Source of the DNA: Flavobacterium album
Lineage (GTDB): Bacteria > Bacteroidota > Bacteroidia > Flavobacteriales > Flavobacteriaceae
DNA: 64,000 nt
Assembly (NCBI RefSeq): GCF_003096035.1
Contig: NZ_CP029186.1
Location: 2,493,001 to 2,557,000 of the forward strand
Reading direction: 5' to 3'
This document shows, one piece after another, positions 34,761 through 43,989 of the stretch; positions within the stretch are counted from its first letter, which is position 1, and the number at the start of each line of letters is the position of its first letter. The notes under the pieces were generated by a model, which worked only from the letters and a program-made list of their open reading frames with translations, was not told the DNA's origin and did not search any database. The translations under genes and the position numbers were made by a program.

Positions 34761-37700
34761 ATGATCTATAATTACCAAAAACAATTCAATGTGCTTTTGC
34801 TATTCATTTGCTTTATCTTTTCGCAATATGTTTTAGCTGGTAACGTAGTATGCGATACCCCTATTTGCACGAATGAATCATCGGATACGAATCATCCTGC
34901 TTTAACTACTTTTGCAGGATGTTCGGGAACGGACACACAAACACAACAAGGAACAGTTACTCTCGGATATAATTATACATTCGAGACAATTGGTACAAGC
35001 GTTAAGATTACTTGTCAGTTGCTTGATACAAAGACTGGTCTTGTGGCTGCTGCGTGGAGACAAAGCCCATTTCTTGAAACGGCAATGTCTGCTGTTTCAG
35101 GGCAGACACAAACATTTACTGTAACCATTCCTGGACAAACCGTAGGTGCTACGATTAGTTATGCAGTGAAGTTTGCTTATGCAGCAGGTGGTCAAATTGT
35201 TACCAAGTACATTAGCTATGTTGTTGGTAACAATTGTGTTACCGATACTTCTGCTCCTACAAATTTTACTGCTACCTTAGGAACAGTTACCGCAAATTCA
35301 GTCCAATTATTGTTTAATGGTACTGATGATTCGGGGTCATTATCCTATTCAATCACTTATGGTTCAACTACGGTAACCACTACCGGTACGTCTGGAACTC
35401 AAAAGTCATATGTTATTACCGGCCTTACTCAAAATACACCTTACAGTTTTAGCATAACAGCAAAGGATGCTGCCAACAATGTAGCCGCAAATGCCCCTTT
35501 AACGGTTACAGCAACAACATCTGTAGATCCGCCGCCGACTAACTTTACTGCGACACTAGGTACGGTTACAGCCAGTTCAGTTCAGTTATTGCTAAATGGC
35601 ACCGATGACTCTGGTACACTAACCTATACGGTCACTTATGGTTCAACTACTGTAACTACTACGGGTACATCGGGTGTTCAAAAGGCTTTTGTTATCAGCA
35701 ATCTTAGCCAAAATACAGCCTACAGTTTTAGCATAACAGCTAAAGACGGCTCCAATAATCTTGCGGCTAATGGACCGCTAACAGTTACTGCAACCACACT
35801 TGTGGATACAAGTAATGCGTGTTCAGGAACAAGTTCGATAGCAGCCGAAGGGACTTTCTCTGCGGGTTATAGCTATAATTTTACAAGCAGCGGAGGCAGT
35901 GTTACTGCAACTTTCACCTTACAGGATACTGACAAATCAGGGGTAGTAGCTTATTTGTGGATACAAACGCCATTTTCTGAAACTCCAATGACTAATACAT
36001 CAGGTCTAACATTCACTAAAACGGTAACAGGCCTGACAGTTGGTTCAACTATTAGCCTTGGTTGTAAATTTGCTTATGCCGGTGGCCTTGTCCGTACAAA
36101 ATATTTTACCTACACTGTGGGAGATACTTGTGGCGTTACTCCAGCAGATACACAAGCGCCGACAGGCTTTACTGCAACACTGGGCACTGTTACTATGAAT
36201 ACAGTACAGCTATTGCTCAATGCTACCGATAATTCAGGAGCTGTTACGTATACAATCACTTATGGTTCGACCACAACAACAGTCACTGGTAATTCCGGCG
36301 TACAGCAAGCCAAAGTAATCAGTGGTCTTTCACCAAGTACAGCCTATAGTTTTAGTATTACCGCAAAAGATGCTTCCGGCAATACAGCGGCTAATAGCCC
36401 TATTGTAGTAAATGCTACTACGTCTGTAGATACCAGCACTGCATGCGCAGGAACAAGTACGATAGCAGCCGAAGGGACATTTTCTACCGGTTACAACTAT
36501 AGCTTTACAACAAGCGGTGGTAATGTTACAGCTACATTTACAATGCTTGATACAGATAAATCAGGAGTAATAGCATATTTATGGATACAATCGCCCTTCT
36601 CTGAAACACCTATGACCAACACTTCAGGGCTTACATTTACGAAAACCTTAACAGGCCAGACTGTCGGTACCACAATTAGCATTGGGTGTAAATTCGCTTA
36701 TGCAGGCGGCCTTGTCCGTACTAAATACTTTACCTATACGGTAGGTGACAGCTGTGGTGTTGTTGTTCCGGATACTCAGGCACCAACAGCTTTCACTGCT
36801 ACGTTGGGCAGTGTTACATCAAGTACTGTGCAGTTACTGCTAAAGGCTACAGACGATTCGGGCGCTGTAACGTATACTATCACTTATGGAGCTACCACCA
36901 CAACGGTTACAGGTAACTCAAATGTACAAGTGTCGAAAGTTATTCTTAACCTTACACCGGAAACGGCATATAATTTTAGTGTTACCGCAAAAGATGCCAC
37001 CGGTAACACAGCAGCTAATGGCCCTATCGTAGTGCCGGCAACTACTGCGATTGATACTAATACCATGTGTGCGGGAACCAGTTATCAGGCGGCAGAGGGT
37101 ACATTCTCAACAGGATACAACTACAGTTTCCAGAGTTCTGGCAGCAGTGTTATTGTTACATTTACTTTGCTTGATACTGATAAATCGAGCGTAAATGCCT
37201 ATTTGTGGACACAGACGCCATTCTCTGAAGCAACAATGACCAATACATCAGGCCTTACATTTACAAAGACCGTTACAAACCAGACAGCAGGTGCAGTAAT
37301 TAACTTCTCGGTCAAATTTGCCTACGCAGGTGGTTTGGTACGTACTAAATATTTTAGCTATACAGTAGGAGACAACTGTAACGGCCTTGTTAACGATACT
37401 GAAATACCCGGTAACTTTACAGCTACATTGGGCGCTGTAACAGCAACTTCTGCAGAGCTGTTGCTTAATGGTACGGATAATTCAGGAACGGTGACCTATA
37501 CAATTACCTATGGCAGTACAACTACAACAGTTACTGGCGCCACAGGTGTACAACAGTCCAAAATAATTACCGGACTTATACCACAACATACTTATAACTT
37601 TAGTGTGGCAGCAACTGATACTGCAGGCAACGCAGCGGCTAATAACTCCATTGTCGTACCTGCAACCACCGCTGCCTTTGTAAACACAGCATGCATGGGA

Positions 37701-40307
37701 TACAGTTCAAGTGCGGCAGAAGGTACTTTCTCTACCGGATACAGCTATAGCTTTACCAGTAGCGGCAATACAGTTACGGCAACTTTTACATTGCTGGATA
37801 CTGACAAATCAGGTGTTATAGCCTATTTATGGAGGCAAACACCATATTCCGAAACGCCAATGACTAATATTTCGGGGCTTACTTTTACAAAAACATTGAC
37901 AGGTATCACGCCGGGAACACCGATTAGTTTAGCTGTTAAATTTGCCTATGCGGGCGGCCTTTCGCGTACCGTATATTTCTCTTATACGGCAGGTGACCAG
38001 TGTGATGGAAACCCGGTTATCGATACCGATATACCGACAAACTTTACAGCAACGTTAGGCACTGTTACAACAAACTCTGTGCAGATATTAGTTAACGGAT
38101 CTGATAACAGTGGCACCGTAATATATGATATTACTTATGGAGGAAATACTGTAACTGTTACAGGCAATTCAGGAGTACAGCAATCAGTAGTGATAACTAA
38201 TGGTATCGTGCCTGCAACTGCTTATACTTTTACGGTTTCCGCAAGGGATGCGTCTAATAATCATCCCACTAATAATAATATAGTACTTCAGGCTACTACA
38301 TTGCCAAATATAAGTACACCATGCTTAGGTATAAGCACACAAGCGGCAGAGGGCACATTCTCCACTGGCTATACATATAAATTCATAACAAACGGTACTA
38401 ATGTTACGGCCACATTTACATTACTTGACAGCGATAAAACAAATGTGGTGGCCTATCTGTGGAGGCAAACGCCATATTCTGAAATGTCAATGACAAATAC
38501 TACCGGTTTAACCTTTACGAAAACGGTAACAGGCCTTACACCGGGGATGACGGTTAACTTCTGTGTTAAATTTGCTTATGCAGGAGGGCTTTCACGTACC
38601 AAATACTTTAGCTATATCGTAGGGGATACCTGTGCGGGTGGTGTGGGCGATATGTTTACAACCACCTGGACGGGCTCATCGTGGAGTAATGGCATACCGG
38701 TTTCAAACCAATATAACGCAGTTGTTGAAGGCAACTATAACTCTGATACCAATGGCGAGATTGTTGCGGCATCATTAGCTGTGAACAGTGGCGACATGGT
38801 AATTTCAAGTGGCGATAACTTTACTATAAAAGGCGCTGTTACGGTTGATACGGAAGCAACATTTACTGTTGAGAATAATGCTAATCTTATCCAGTCTGAC
38901 GATGTGGACAATACAGGTGTAATCTCGGTAATAAAAGAAAGCGCGCCTATGTACAGGCTGGATTATGCAATGTGGTCTTCGCCGGTTGCGGCTCAAACCC
39001 TAAAAGCATTTTCTCCTGAAACCCTCAACAACCGTTTCTACCATTACAACCCGTTTACCGATGCGTATGCCACGGTAACAGATCCGGTAAATACCGTGTT
39101 TGGTGAAGGCGAAGGCTATCTTATCCGTGTAGCGAATACGCACCCTGCATTTGTAAATGCAGAAACTCCCGGAACGCCTTGGGAAGGAACATTTACAGGT
39201 GTACCGAACAATGGTAACGTGAGTGTAGCGGTAGTTCCGTTTGATGATGAGGAAGGCACCGAAAATGATGTGAACGGCTACAATAGCGTTGGCAACCCAT
39301 ATCCGTCGCCTATTAATATTGCTGCCTTCTTTGCAGCGAACCAGAACAACCTTGCCAGCAATACGCCTATTTATTTCTGGAGGAAAAAGAACGATGCGGC
39401 AACTTCATGCTATGCTTCGCTTACTCTTGCCGGCTATAACCAAAATGCAGGAAATGCATGGGGTGACAGCAGCAACGGAGTCTTCAACAACCCAAATAAC
39501 AGCGCCAACTGGGTTATCAATCCGGGGCAGGGCTTTATTGTTAAGGCAGTTTCTAACACAGTGGTTTTCAATAACGCTATGCGTGTGCCGGTGAATAATG
39601 GGCAGATATTCCGTTCGGCTATGGACGAAGAGGTTACCAAATCACGCCTTTGGCTGAACCTTACCAATGCAGCGGGCGCTTTCGGTCAGACAACGATAGC
39701 CTACACGCCTGCAACAACATTAGGGCTTGACTTTGGCTGGGATGGTGAAGCGATTACCGATGGAGAGATATCAATCTATTCTCTTGCAGGAGAATCGAAA
39801 CTTGGCATACAAGCAAGGCCGTCATTCGATGCTGCCGATGTGGTGCCGTTGGAATACAAGATTACAAATGCAGGAAATTATACTGTTTCAATTGACCATG
39901 TGGATGGTGTATTCGCTGCCGAACAGGATATTTATTTAAGGGATAACCTTCTGGGAGGTATTACGCACAACCTGAAGCAAGGCCCTTATGAGTTCACCGC
40001 GGAGGCAGGAACTATAGCAGGACGCTTTGATGTTGTATATGCAGAAGCCTTAAGTACTAACTTACCTTCGTTTGATGCCAACAGCATTGTTGCTTACAAG
40101 CAGGGTAATGTAATCAATATAAACACTGGTAACACTGATATGAAATCAGTTTCGGTTTATGATGTACAGGGCAGGCTGCTATACAGTGCCAATGATGTAA
40201 ATGCAGCATCAACGGCAATTACAGGCCTTCAGTCAGCACAACAAATGCTTATCGTGCAGGTACAGACAGTACAGGGTGCGAAAGCAAGCAGGAAAATAGT
40301 TTTTTAA
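34761..40307 (+). CDS. Giant T9SS protein with alternating Cys-bounded beta-modules and FN3 domains
   Basis: 1848 residues; signal peptide begins MIYNYQKQFNVLLLFICFIF and ends near residue 27. Six A modules begin at Cys 54, 354, 562, 770, 978 and 1188, each about 100 residues: CAGTS, AAEGTFSTGYSYSF, VTATFTLLDTDKSGV, AYLWxQTPFSETPM, KFAYAGGLxRTKYF and a closing VGDxC. They alternate with FN3 domains (FTATLGTVT, LLLNGTDDSG, AYSFSITAKDA); two FN3 domains are in tandem after the first A. The A-FN3 unit repeats every 208 residues (624 bp) between Cys354 and Cys978. From memory, A-like modules occur at the C-terminus of flavobacterial glycoside hydrolases. After about 1290 comes a non-repeated region (TWTGSSWSNGIP and on) and a T9SS-type C-terminus ending KASRKIVF. 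No catalytic domain was recognised; probably a cell-surface or matrix protein. Confidence 0.93.
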   Translation: MIYNYQKQFNVLLLFICFIFSQYVLAGNVVCDTPICTNESSDTNHPALTTFAGCSGTDTQTQQGTVTLGYNYTFETIGTSVKITCQLLDTKTGLVAAAWRQSPFLETAMSAVSGQTQTFTVTIPGQTVGATISYAVKFAYAAGGQIVTKYISYVVGNNCVTDTSAPTNFTATLGTVTANSVQLLFNGTDDSGSLSYSITYGSTTVTTTGTSGTQKSYVITGLTQNTPYSFSITAKDAANNVAANAPLTVTATTSVDPPPTNFTATLGTVTASSVQLLLNGTDDSGTLTYTVTYGSTTVTTTGTSGVQKAFVISNLSQNTAYSFSITAKDGSNNLAANGPLTVTATTLVDTSNACSGTSSIAAEGTFSAGYSYNFTSSGGSVTATFTLQDTDKSGVVAYLWIQTPFSETPMTNTSGLTFTKTVTGLTVGSTISLGCKFAYAGGLVRTKYFTYTVGDTCGVTPADTQAPTGFTATLGTVTMNTVQLLLNATDNSGAVTYTITYGSTTTTVTGNSGVQQAKVISGLSPSTAYSFSITAKDASGNTAANSPIVVNATTSVDTSTACAGTSTIAAEGTFSTGYNYSFTTSGGNVTATFTMLDTDKSGVIAYLWIQSPFSETPMTNTSGLTFTKTLTGQTVGTTISIGCKFAYAGGLVRTKYFTYTVGDSCGVVVPDTQAPTAFTATLGSVTSSTVQLLLKATDDSGAVTYTITYGATTTTVTGNSNVQVSKVILNLTPETAYNFSVTAKDATGNTAANGPIVVPATTAIDTNTMCAGTSYQAAEGTFSTGYNYSFQSSGSSVIVTFTLLDTDKSSVNAYLWTQTPFSEATMTNTSGLTFTKTVTNQTAGAVINFSVKFAYAGGLVRTKYFSYTVGDNCNGLVNDTEIPGNFTATLGAVTATSAELLLNGTDNSGTVTYTITYGSTTTTVTGATGVQQSKIITGLIPQHTYNFSVAATDTAGNAAANNSIVVPATTAAFVNTACMGYSSSAAEGTFSTGYSYSFTSSGNTVTATFTLLDTDKSGVIAYLWRQTPYSETPMTNISGLTFTKTLTGITPGTPISLAVKFAYAGGLSRTVYFSYTAGDQCDGNPVIDTDIPTNFTATLGTVTTNSVQILVNGSDNSGTVIYDITYGGNTVTVTGNSGVQQSVVITNGIVPATAYTFTVSARDASNNHPTNNNIVLQATTLPNISTPCLGISTQAAEGTFSTGYTYKFITNGTNVTATFTLLDSDKTNVVAYLWRQTPYSEMSMTNTTGLTFTKTVTGLTPGMTVNFCVKFAYAGGLSRTKYFSYIVGDTCAGGVGDMFTTTWTGSSWSNGIPVSNQYNAVVEGNYNSDTNGEIVAASLAVNSGDMVISSGDNFTIKGAVTVDTEATFTVENNANLIQSDDVDNTGVISVIKESAPMYRLDYAMWSSPVAAQTLKAFSPETLNNRFYHYNPFTDAYATVTDPVNTVFGEGEGYLIRVANTHPAFVNAETPGTPWEGTFTGVPNNGNVSVAVVPFDDEEGTENDVNGYNSVGNPYPSPINIAAFFAANQNNLASNTPIYFWRKKNDAATSCYASLTLAGYNQNAGNAWGDSSNGVFNNPNNSANWVINPGQGFIVKAVSNTVVFNNAMRVPVNNGQIFRSAMDEEVTKSRLWLNLTNAAGAFGQTTIAYTPATTLGLDFGWDGEAITDGEISIYSLAGESKLGIQARPSFDAADVVPLEYKITNAGNYTVSIDHVDGVFAAEQDIYLRDNLLGGITHNLKQGPYEFTAEAGTIAGRFDVVYAEALSTNLPSFDANSIVAYKQGNVININTGNTDMKSVSVYDVQGRLLYSANDVNAASTAITGLQSAQQMLIVQVQTVQGAKASRKIVF

Positions 40308-40332
40308 TTTTCACATTTTTAGTAGTTTAGGT

Positions 40333-40367
40333 AAAAGGGCTGTCTTACTAAAAAGACAGCCCTTTTT
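40333..40367 (+). terminator. Rho-independent terminator
   Basis: A 14-bp perfect stem (AAAAGGGCTGTCTT/AAGACAGCCCTTTT) with a short A-rich loop and T tail, 25 bp after the stop of the giant protein. It is palindromic and can act on both strands. Confidence 0.93.
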
Positions 40368-40401
40368 ATATCAGGGATTTTGAACGACAACTTATAGGTA
40401 G

Positions 40402-40494
40402 CTTTTAAATTATTTGGGCTTGGCGGACGGATTGTATTTTGTCAGGATACAAGCCGGCAATAAATCAATAACTAAAAAGCTTATAGTAAAATAA
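40402..40494 (+). pseudogene. Orphan remnant of a T9SS sorting domain (lost third paralogue)
   Basis: This intergenic stretch translates in one frame as LGLADGLYFVRIQ, then AGNKSITKKLIVK and a stop (40492-40494). This matches the C-terminal end of the downstream paralogue (LSDGIYMVKIYAGNKSVTKKLVVQ, given here in two parts: LSDGIYMVKIY and AGNKSVTKKLVVQ) at nearly every key position. Going back, the frame meets a stop at 40399-40401 and the preceding similarity (VAFKLFGL) continues in another frame, so it is decayed. It is too short to encode a protein and has no start. It is followed by a terminator of the same architecture as that of the downstream gene. Confidence 0.85.
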
Positions 40495-40513
40495 CATTTA
40501 AAATGTAACTATT

Positions 40514-40541
40514 AAAGCAGGGCATAACGTCCTGCTTTTTT
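40514..40541 (+). terminator. Orphan Rho-independent terminator after the remnant
   Basis: AAAGCAGGGC-ATAAC-GTCCTGCTTT (10-bp stem including one G-U) with a T tail. It has the same design as the terminator at 43608-43633 but closes no intact gene; it belongs to the decayed 3' end at 40402-40494. Confidence 0.85.
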
Positions 40542-40596
40542 ATTGCAAAAAGGATATTGAATCCTTTTAGGGATAAATTTGTAATTGCTTTACCTG

Positions 40597-40688
40597 CTTA
40601 CGAAAACGGTGTAGTTGTAGTGTTGATGTATAGGTATATTGAGGATGTTGTAGCAGTAAATTTCTACAATGTATGGTTTGTATATACT
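40597..40688 (+). promoter_or_regulatory. Duplicated promoter/leader block, copy 2
   Basis: It matches copy 1 (34619-34709) in the 40-bp CTTACGAAAACGGT block (40597-40636), the TTG (40648-40650), the 21-bp spacer length and the identical 19-bp TGTATGGTTTGTATATACT block (40670-40688). It ends 57 bp before the ATG at 40746. An earlier in-frame start (40557) would run through this block and is rejected. Confidence 0.75.
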
Positions 40689-40745
40689 CTTGTTTTAGCT
40701 ATGTGTGAAAAAATTACGATTATATTAGCAGAAAATATAAAATTT

Positions 40746-43595
40746 ATGAACAACAATTACCAAAAATGTATTAAGGTGCTGTCGCTTCTCATCTGTGTGG
40801 TTTTCGCGCAGTATTCCGGCTTCAGCAAAACAACAAACCTGAATAATACAATCACGACAGTTGATGATGCATGTTCGGGGACAAGCAATGTAGCCTCTCA
40901 GGGAAGTTTTTCTACGGGATACAGCTACCAGTTCCAGACAGTAGGCAACAGCGTTACTATTACCGCTACATTACTGGACACCGATAAAGTAGGTGTGGTA
41001 GCCTACATATGGCAGCAAACGCCATTTGTTGAAACGCCAATGCCTACAACGGGAGGGCTTACATTTGCGCAAACCATAACAGGCCAGACGCCGGGCGCTA
41101 CTATTCATTATGCGGTGAAATTTGCTTATTCCGGTGGAATGTCGGTTACGCAATACCTTAGTTATGTAGTAGGTGAGAATTGTGGCGGCGGCGGTTCTAC
41201 GGATACAGTAGCGCCAACAGACTTTACTGCTGCTGTGGGAACTATCGGATCTAATTCCGTCCAGTTCTTGCTTAACGGCTCAGATGATTCGGGCAGTGTG
41301 ATTTATACGATCACTTACGGCAGCAGTACTGCTACAACTACAGGTACTTCAGGCTCACAGCAGGCATTTGTTGTAAACAACCTGAATGCTGATACTGCTT
41401 ATACTTTCAGCATCACTGCAACCGATGCAGCTGGCAATGCGGCCGCAAATAACCCTATAGTATTGCAGGCGACTACACTTGAGGCTGTAGAGAACACTCC
41501 ATGTGCGGGAACCAGCAATGCGGCGGCAGAAGGCACGTTCTCAACAGGATATACCTACAGCTTCCAGACTACAGGAAACAGCGTTACCGCTACCTTCCAG
41601 TTGCTTGATACGGATAAAGTAGGCGTGGTAGCCTATCTGTGGCAGCAAACGCCATTTGTTGAATGGCCAATGACAGCCTCGCCGGGACTTACATTTACAA
41701 AAACGGTAACAGATCTTACACCGGGTACGGTTGTGAGTTTTGGTGTGAAATTTGCATATGCCGGAGGCCTTTCGCGTACATTATACTATTCGTACACCGT
41801 GGGCGACAACTGTACAGGTACTGTAGACACTGAAGCTCCTACAGCTTTTACAGCTACTGTAGGTACAATTACACCAACATCGGTGCAATTCCTTCTTAAT
41901 GGTACGGATGATTCGGGCAGCTTGATCTATACGATATCGTACAATGGCACAAGCGTAAACCTTTCAGGAAATTCAGGATCACAACAGGCTTATGTATTGA
42001 ACGGGCTTGATGCCGATACAATTTATAACTTCACGGTTACAGCGGCTGACTTGGCTGGCAACATGGCTGCAAACAACCCGATATCACTTACCGCTACAAC
42101 ACTGGCGCCAACAAGCAGCGTACCTTGTACGGGCACAGGGACCGAAGCACAGCAGGGATCATTCTCTACCGGATACAGCTACTCTTTCCAGACTGTAAAT
42201 GGCTCTGATGTGGTAGTTACCATTACAATGCTTGATACAGATAAAGTAGGCGTAGTCGCTTACCTGTGGACACAGACACCATTCACTGAAGCGCCAATGC
42301 AAAATGCAGGTGGATTGACATTTACTAAAACGCTTACCGGCCAGACACCGGGTGCAACTATAGGACTTGCGGTTAAATTTGCCTATTCAGGAGGTTTATC
42401 TGCAACGGCATACATCCCTTACGTTGTAGGCCAGGACTGCGAGCTTCCTGAAGATACAGAAGCGCCTGCCAACTTTACTGCTACAGCAGGAACTATTACT
42501 TCTGATTCAGTTGAAATACTGCTTAATGGTACAGACAACTCAGGGACTGTAATCTATACGGTAACTTACGGTTCTGAAACAGTAACGGTTACAGGTACTT
42601 CCGGTGTAGCAACATCAGTAGTTATCGATGGCCTTGATCCTGAAACTGCTTATAGCTTTAACGTAGAAGCAGCTGACGAAGCAGGCAACGAAGCGGCTAA
42701 CAATGCTATTGTAGTTGATGCTACAACGCTTATGATAGACAACGATGCCCCTGCTGACTTTACAGCTACTGTAGGAACGGTAACCGCAACTACTGTACAG
42801 ATACTACTAAATGGTACTGACAATTCAGGTTCTGTAACGTACACTATAACATACAACGGACAGACTACGACAGTTACAGGCGTTTCGGGAGAACAGACAA
42901 CAGTAACTATCAATGGCCTTTCTCCTGAAGCGGTTTATAGCTTTAGCGTAGTGGCGGCGGATGCAGCCGGTAACGTAGCTGCAAATAACCCGATCGTATT
43001 GGAAGCAACTACAATGGAAGATACCAACACAGAGTGTGCAGGTATGAGTTCATCGGCTCAGGATGGTGCTTTCTCTATCGGATACAACTACAGTTTTGAA
43101 ACTGTTGGTAACGATGTAACGGCAACTTTCACGATGCTTGATACAGATAAAGTGGGCGTTGTAGCTTACCTGTGGCAGCAAACTCCGTTTACTGAGACTC
43201 CTATGACAAATACAGACGGCCTTACATTTACTGCTACAGTTACAGGACAGACTGCTGGTACCGACTTGGCTTTCGCAGTTAAATTTGCTTACGCAGGTGG
43301 ACAGTCGGTTACAAATTACTATACTTATACAGTAGGGGAAGATTGTGGACTTGGCATTGAAACTCCGGAATTGGAAGCCGCTGTGAAGCTATATCCAAAC
43401 CCTGCGAACAATGTTGTAAACATCGATTCACAGCTTTCGAACATCTCTAAGGTTGAGGTATACTCTGTACTCGGTACAAAGGTAATGGAGTCTGCAAATA
43501 CCCAGCTTAATGTAGAAAACCTTTCTGACGGAATCTACATGGTAAAAATATATGCAGGAAATAAATCGGTGACTAAAAAACTGGTTGTTCAGTAA
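40746..43595 (+). CDS. T9SS protein with Cys-bounded beta-modules and FN3 domains (paralogue)
   Basis: 949 residues from ATG 40746, chosen because MNNNYQKCIKVLSLLIC matches the paralogue's signal peptide (NYQK is shared). Four A modules start at Cys 43, 253, 461 and 764, with FN3 domains between (four FN3 in all; two in tandem before the last A). A modules carry AEGTFSTGYxY, LLDTDKVGVVAYLWQQTPF and KFAYAGG; FN3 domains carry FTATVGT and LLNGTDDSG. The C-terminal sorting domain has VKLYPNPANNVVNI and ends VTKKLVVQ. It is a shorter relative of the gene at 34761 without its unique C-terminal region, so likely surface-exposed and carbohydrate- or matrix-related, with no enzyme domain. Confidence 0.93.
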   Translation: MNNNYQKCIKVLSLLICVVFAQYSGFSKTTNLNNTITTVDDACSGTSNVASQGSFSTGYSYQFQTVGNSVTITATLLDTDKVGVVAYIWQQTPFVETPMPTTGGLTFAQTITGQTPGATIHYAVKFAYSGGMSVTQYLSYVVGENCGGGGSTDTVAPTDFTAAVGTIGSNSVQFLLNGSDDSGSVIYTITYGSSTATTTGTSGSQQAFVVNNLNADTAYTFSITATDAAGNAAANNPIVLQATTLEAVENTPCAGTSNAAAEGTFSTGYTYSFQTTGNSVTATFQLLDTDKVGVVAYLWQQTPFVEWPMTASPGLTFTKTVTDLTPGTVVSFGVKFAYAGGLSRTLYYSYTVGDNCTGTVDTEAPTAFTATVGTITPTSVQFLLNGTDDSGSLIYTISYNGTSVNLSGNSGSQQAYVLNGLDADTIYNFTVTAADLAGNMAANNPISLTATTLAPTSSVPCTGTGTEAQQGSFSTGYSYSFQTVNGSDVVVTITMLDTDKVGVVAYLWTQTPFTEAPMQNAGGLTFTKTLTGQTPGATIGLAVKFAYSGGLSATAYIPYVVGQDCELPEDTEAPANFTATAGTITSDSVEILLNGTDNSGTVIYTVTYGSETVTVTGTSGVATSVVIDGLDPETAYSFNVEAADEAGNEAANNAIVVDATTLMIDNDAPADFTATVGTVTATTVQILLNGTDNSGSVTYTITYNGQTTTVTGVSGEQTTVTINGLSPEAVYSFSVVAADAAGNVAANNPIVLEATTMEDTNTECAGMSSSAQDGAFSIGYNYSFETVGNDVTATFTMLDTDKVGVVAYLWQQTPFTETPMTNTDGLTFTATVTGQTAGTDLAFAVKFAYAGGQSVTNYYTYTVGEDCGLGIETPELEAAVKLYPNPANNVVNIDSQLSNISKVEVYSVLGTKVMESANTQLNVENLSDGIYMVKIYAGNKSVTKKLVVQ

Positions 43596-43607
43596 TAACA
43601 TGTAATT

Positions 43608-43633
43608 AAAGGCAGGGCAACTGTCCTGCCTTT
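43608..43633 (+). terminator. Rho-independent terminator
   Basis: AAAGGCAGGGC-AACT-GTCCTGCCTTT, an 11-bp stem with one G-U pair, 12 bp after the stop codon. The T tail is short (TTTACG). Its sequence is related to the orphan terminator at 40514. Confidence 0.8.
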
Positions 43634-43705
43634 ACGCTACTATAGTAAATTAGTACCGGCATTTCAATTCAAACAGAGAGTAATTTTTCGTATGATAATT
43701 TTTGA

Positions 43706-43734
43706 AAAAAGACAGTCTTCGGGCTGTCTTTTTG
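43706..43734. terminator. Bidirectional terminator with UUCG tetraloop
   Basis: GACAGTC-TTCG-GGCTGTC forms a 7-bp stem (one G-U) with a stable cUUCGg loop, flanked by A6 and T5. It can work for the plus-strand paralogue upstream and, on the minus strand, for the crt operon, whose last stop is 256 bp away. Confidence 0.75.
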
Positions 43735-43791
43735 TTTTTGGAATACGCATCTAAGGCACGCTTAATACTACTAAGAAGTAGGGTATGCCCC

Positions 43792-43896
43792 GCTCTGAAA
43801 AGTCTCTGACTTTGTGGAAGCGATGGCATATCTCTGATATGCTTAGAAAGATCGGGGACATTTAAAACAGCTACAAAGTCAGAGACTTTGCAGAGC
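43792..43896. repeat. Inverted-repeat element (REP/MITE-like)
   Basis: 24-bp arms GCTCTGAAAAGTCTCTGACTTTGT (written as GCTCTGAAAAGTC and TCTGACTTTGT, 43792-43815) and its reverse complement at 43873-43896 match in 23 of 24 positions. Between them lies a smaller perfect hairpin GCATATC-TCT-GATATGC (43826-43842). There is no coding potential. It lies in the 394-bp gap between the surface protein and crtZ. It could be a non-autonomous mobile element or a REP-type palindrome; no target-site duplication was identified. Confidence 0.8.
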
Positions 43897-43989
43897 ATGG
43901 TAAAGAAGTACAGTAGGATATCCTGATACCCTTACATGAACTTTTTTATTTACAGGGTGCAGCAATTGAAGAAGGTGTCCCGGGAATTA

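Noticed and set aside
40557..40745. An upstream ATG that extends the 40746 gene by 63 codons
   Set aside because: It lies in the AT-rich conserved promoter block, gives no signal peptide, and the paralogue at 34761 starts at the position matching 40746.
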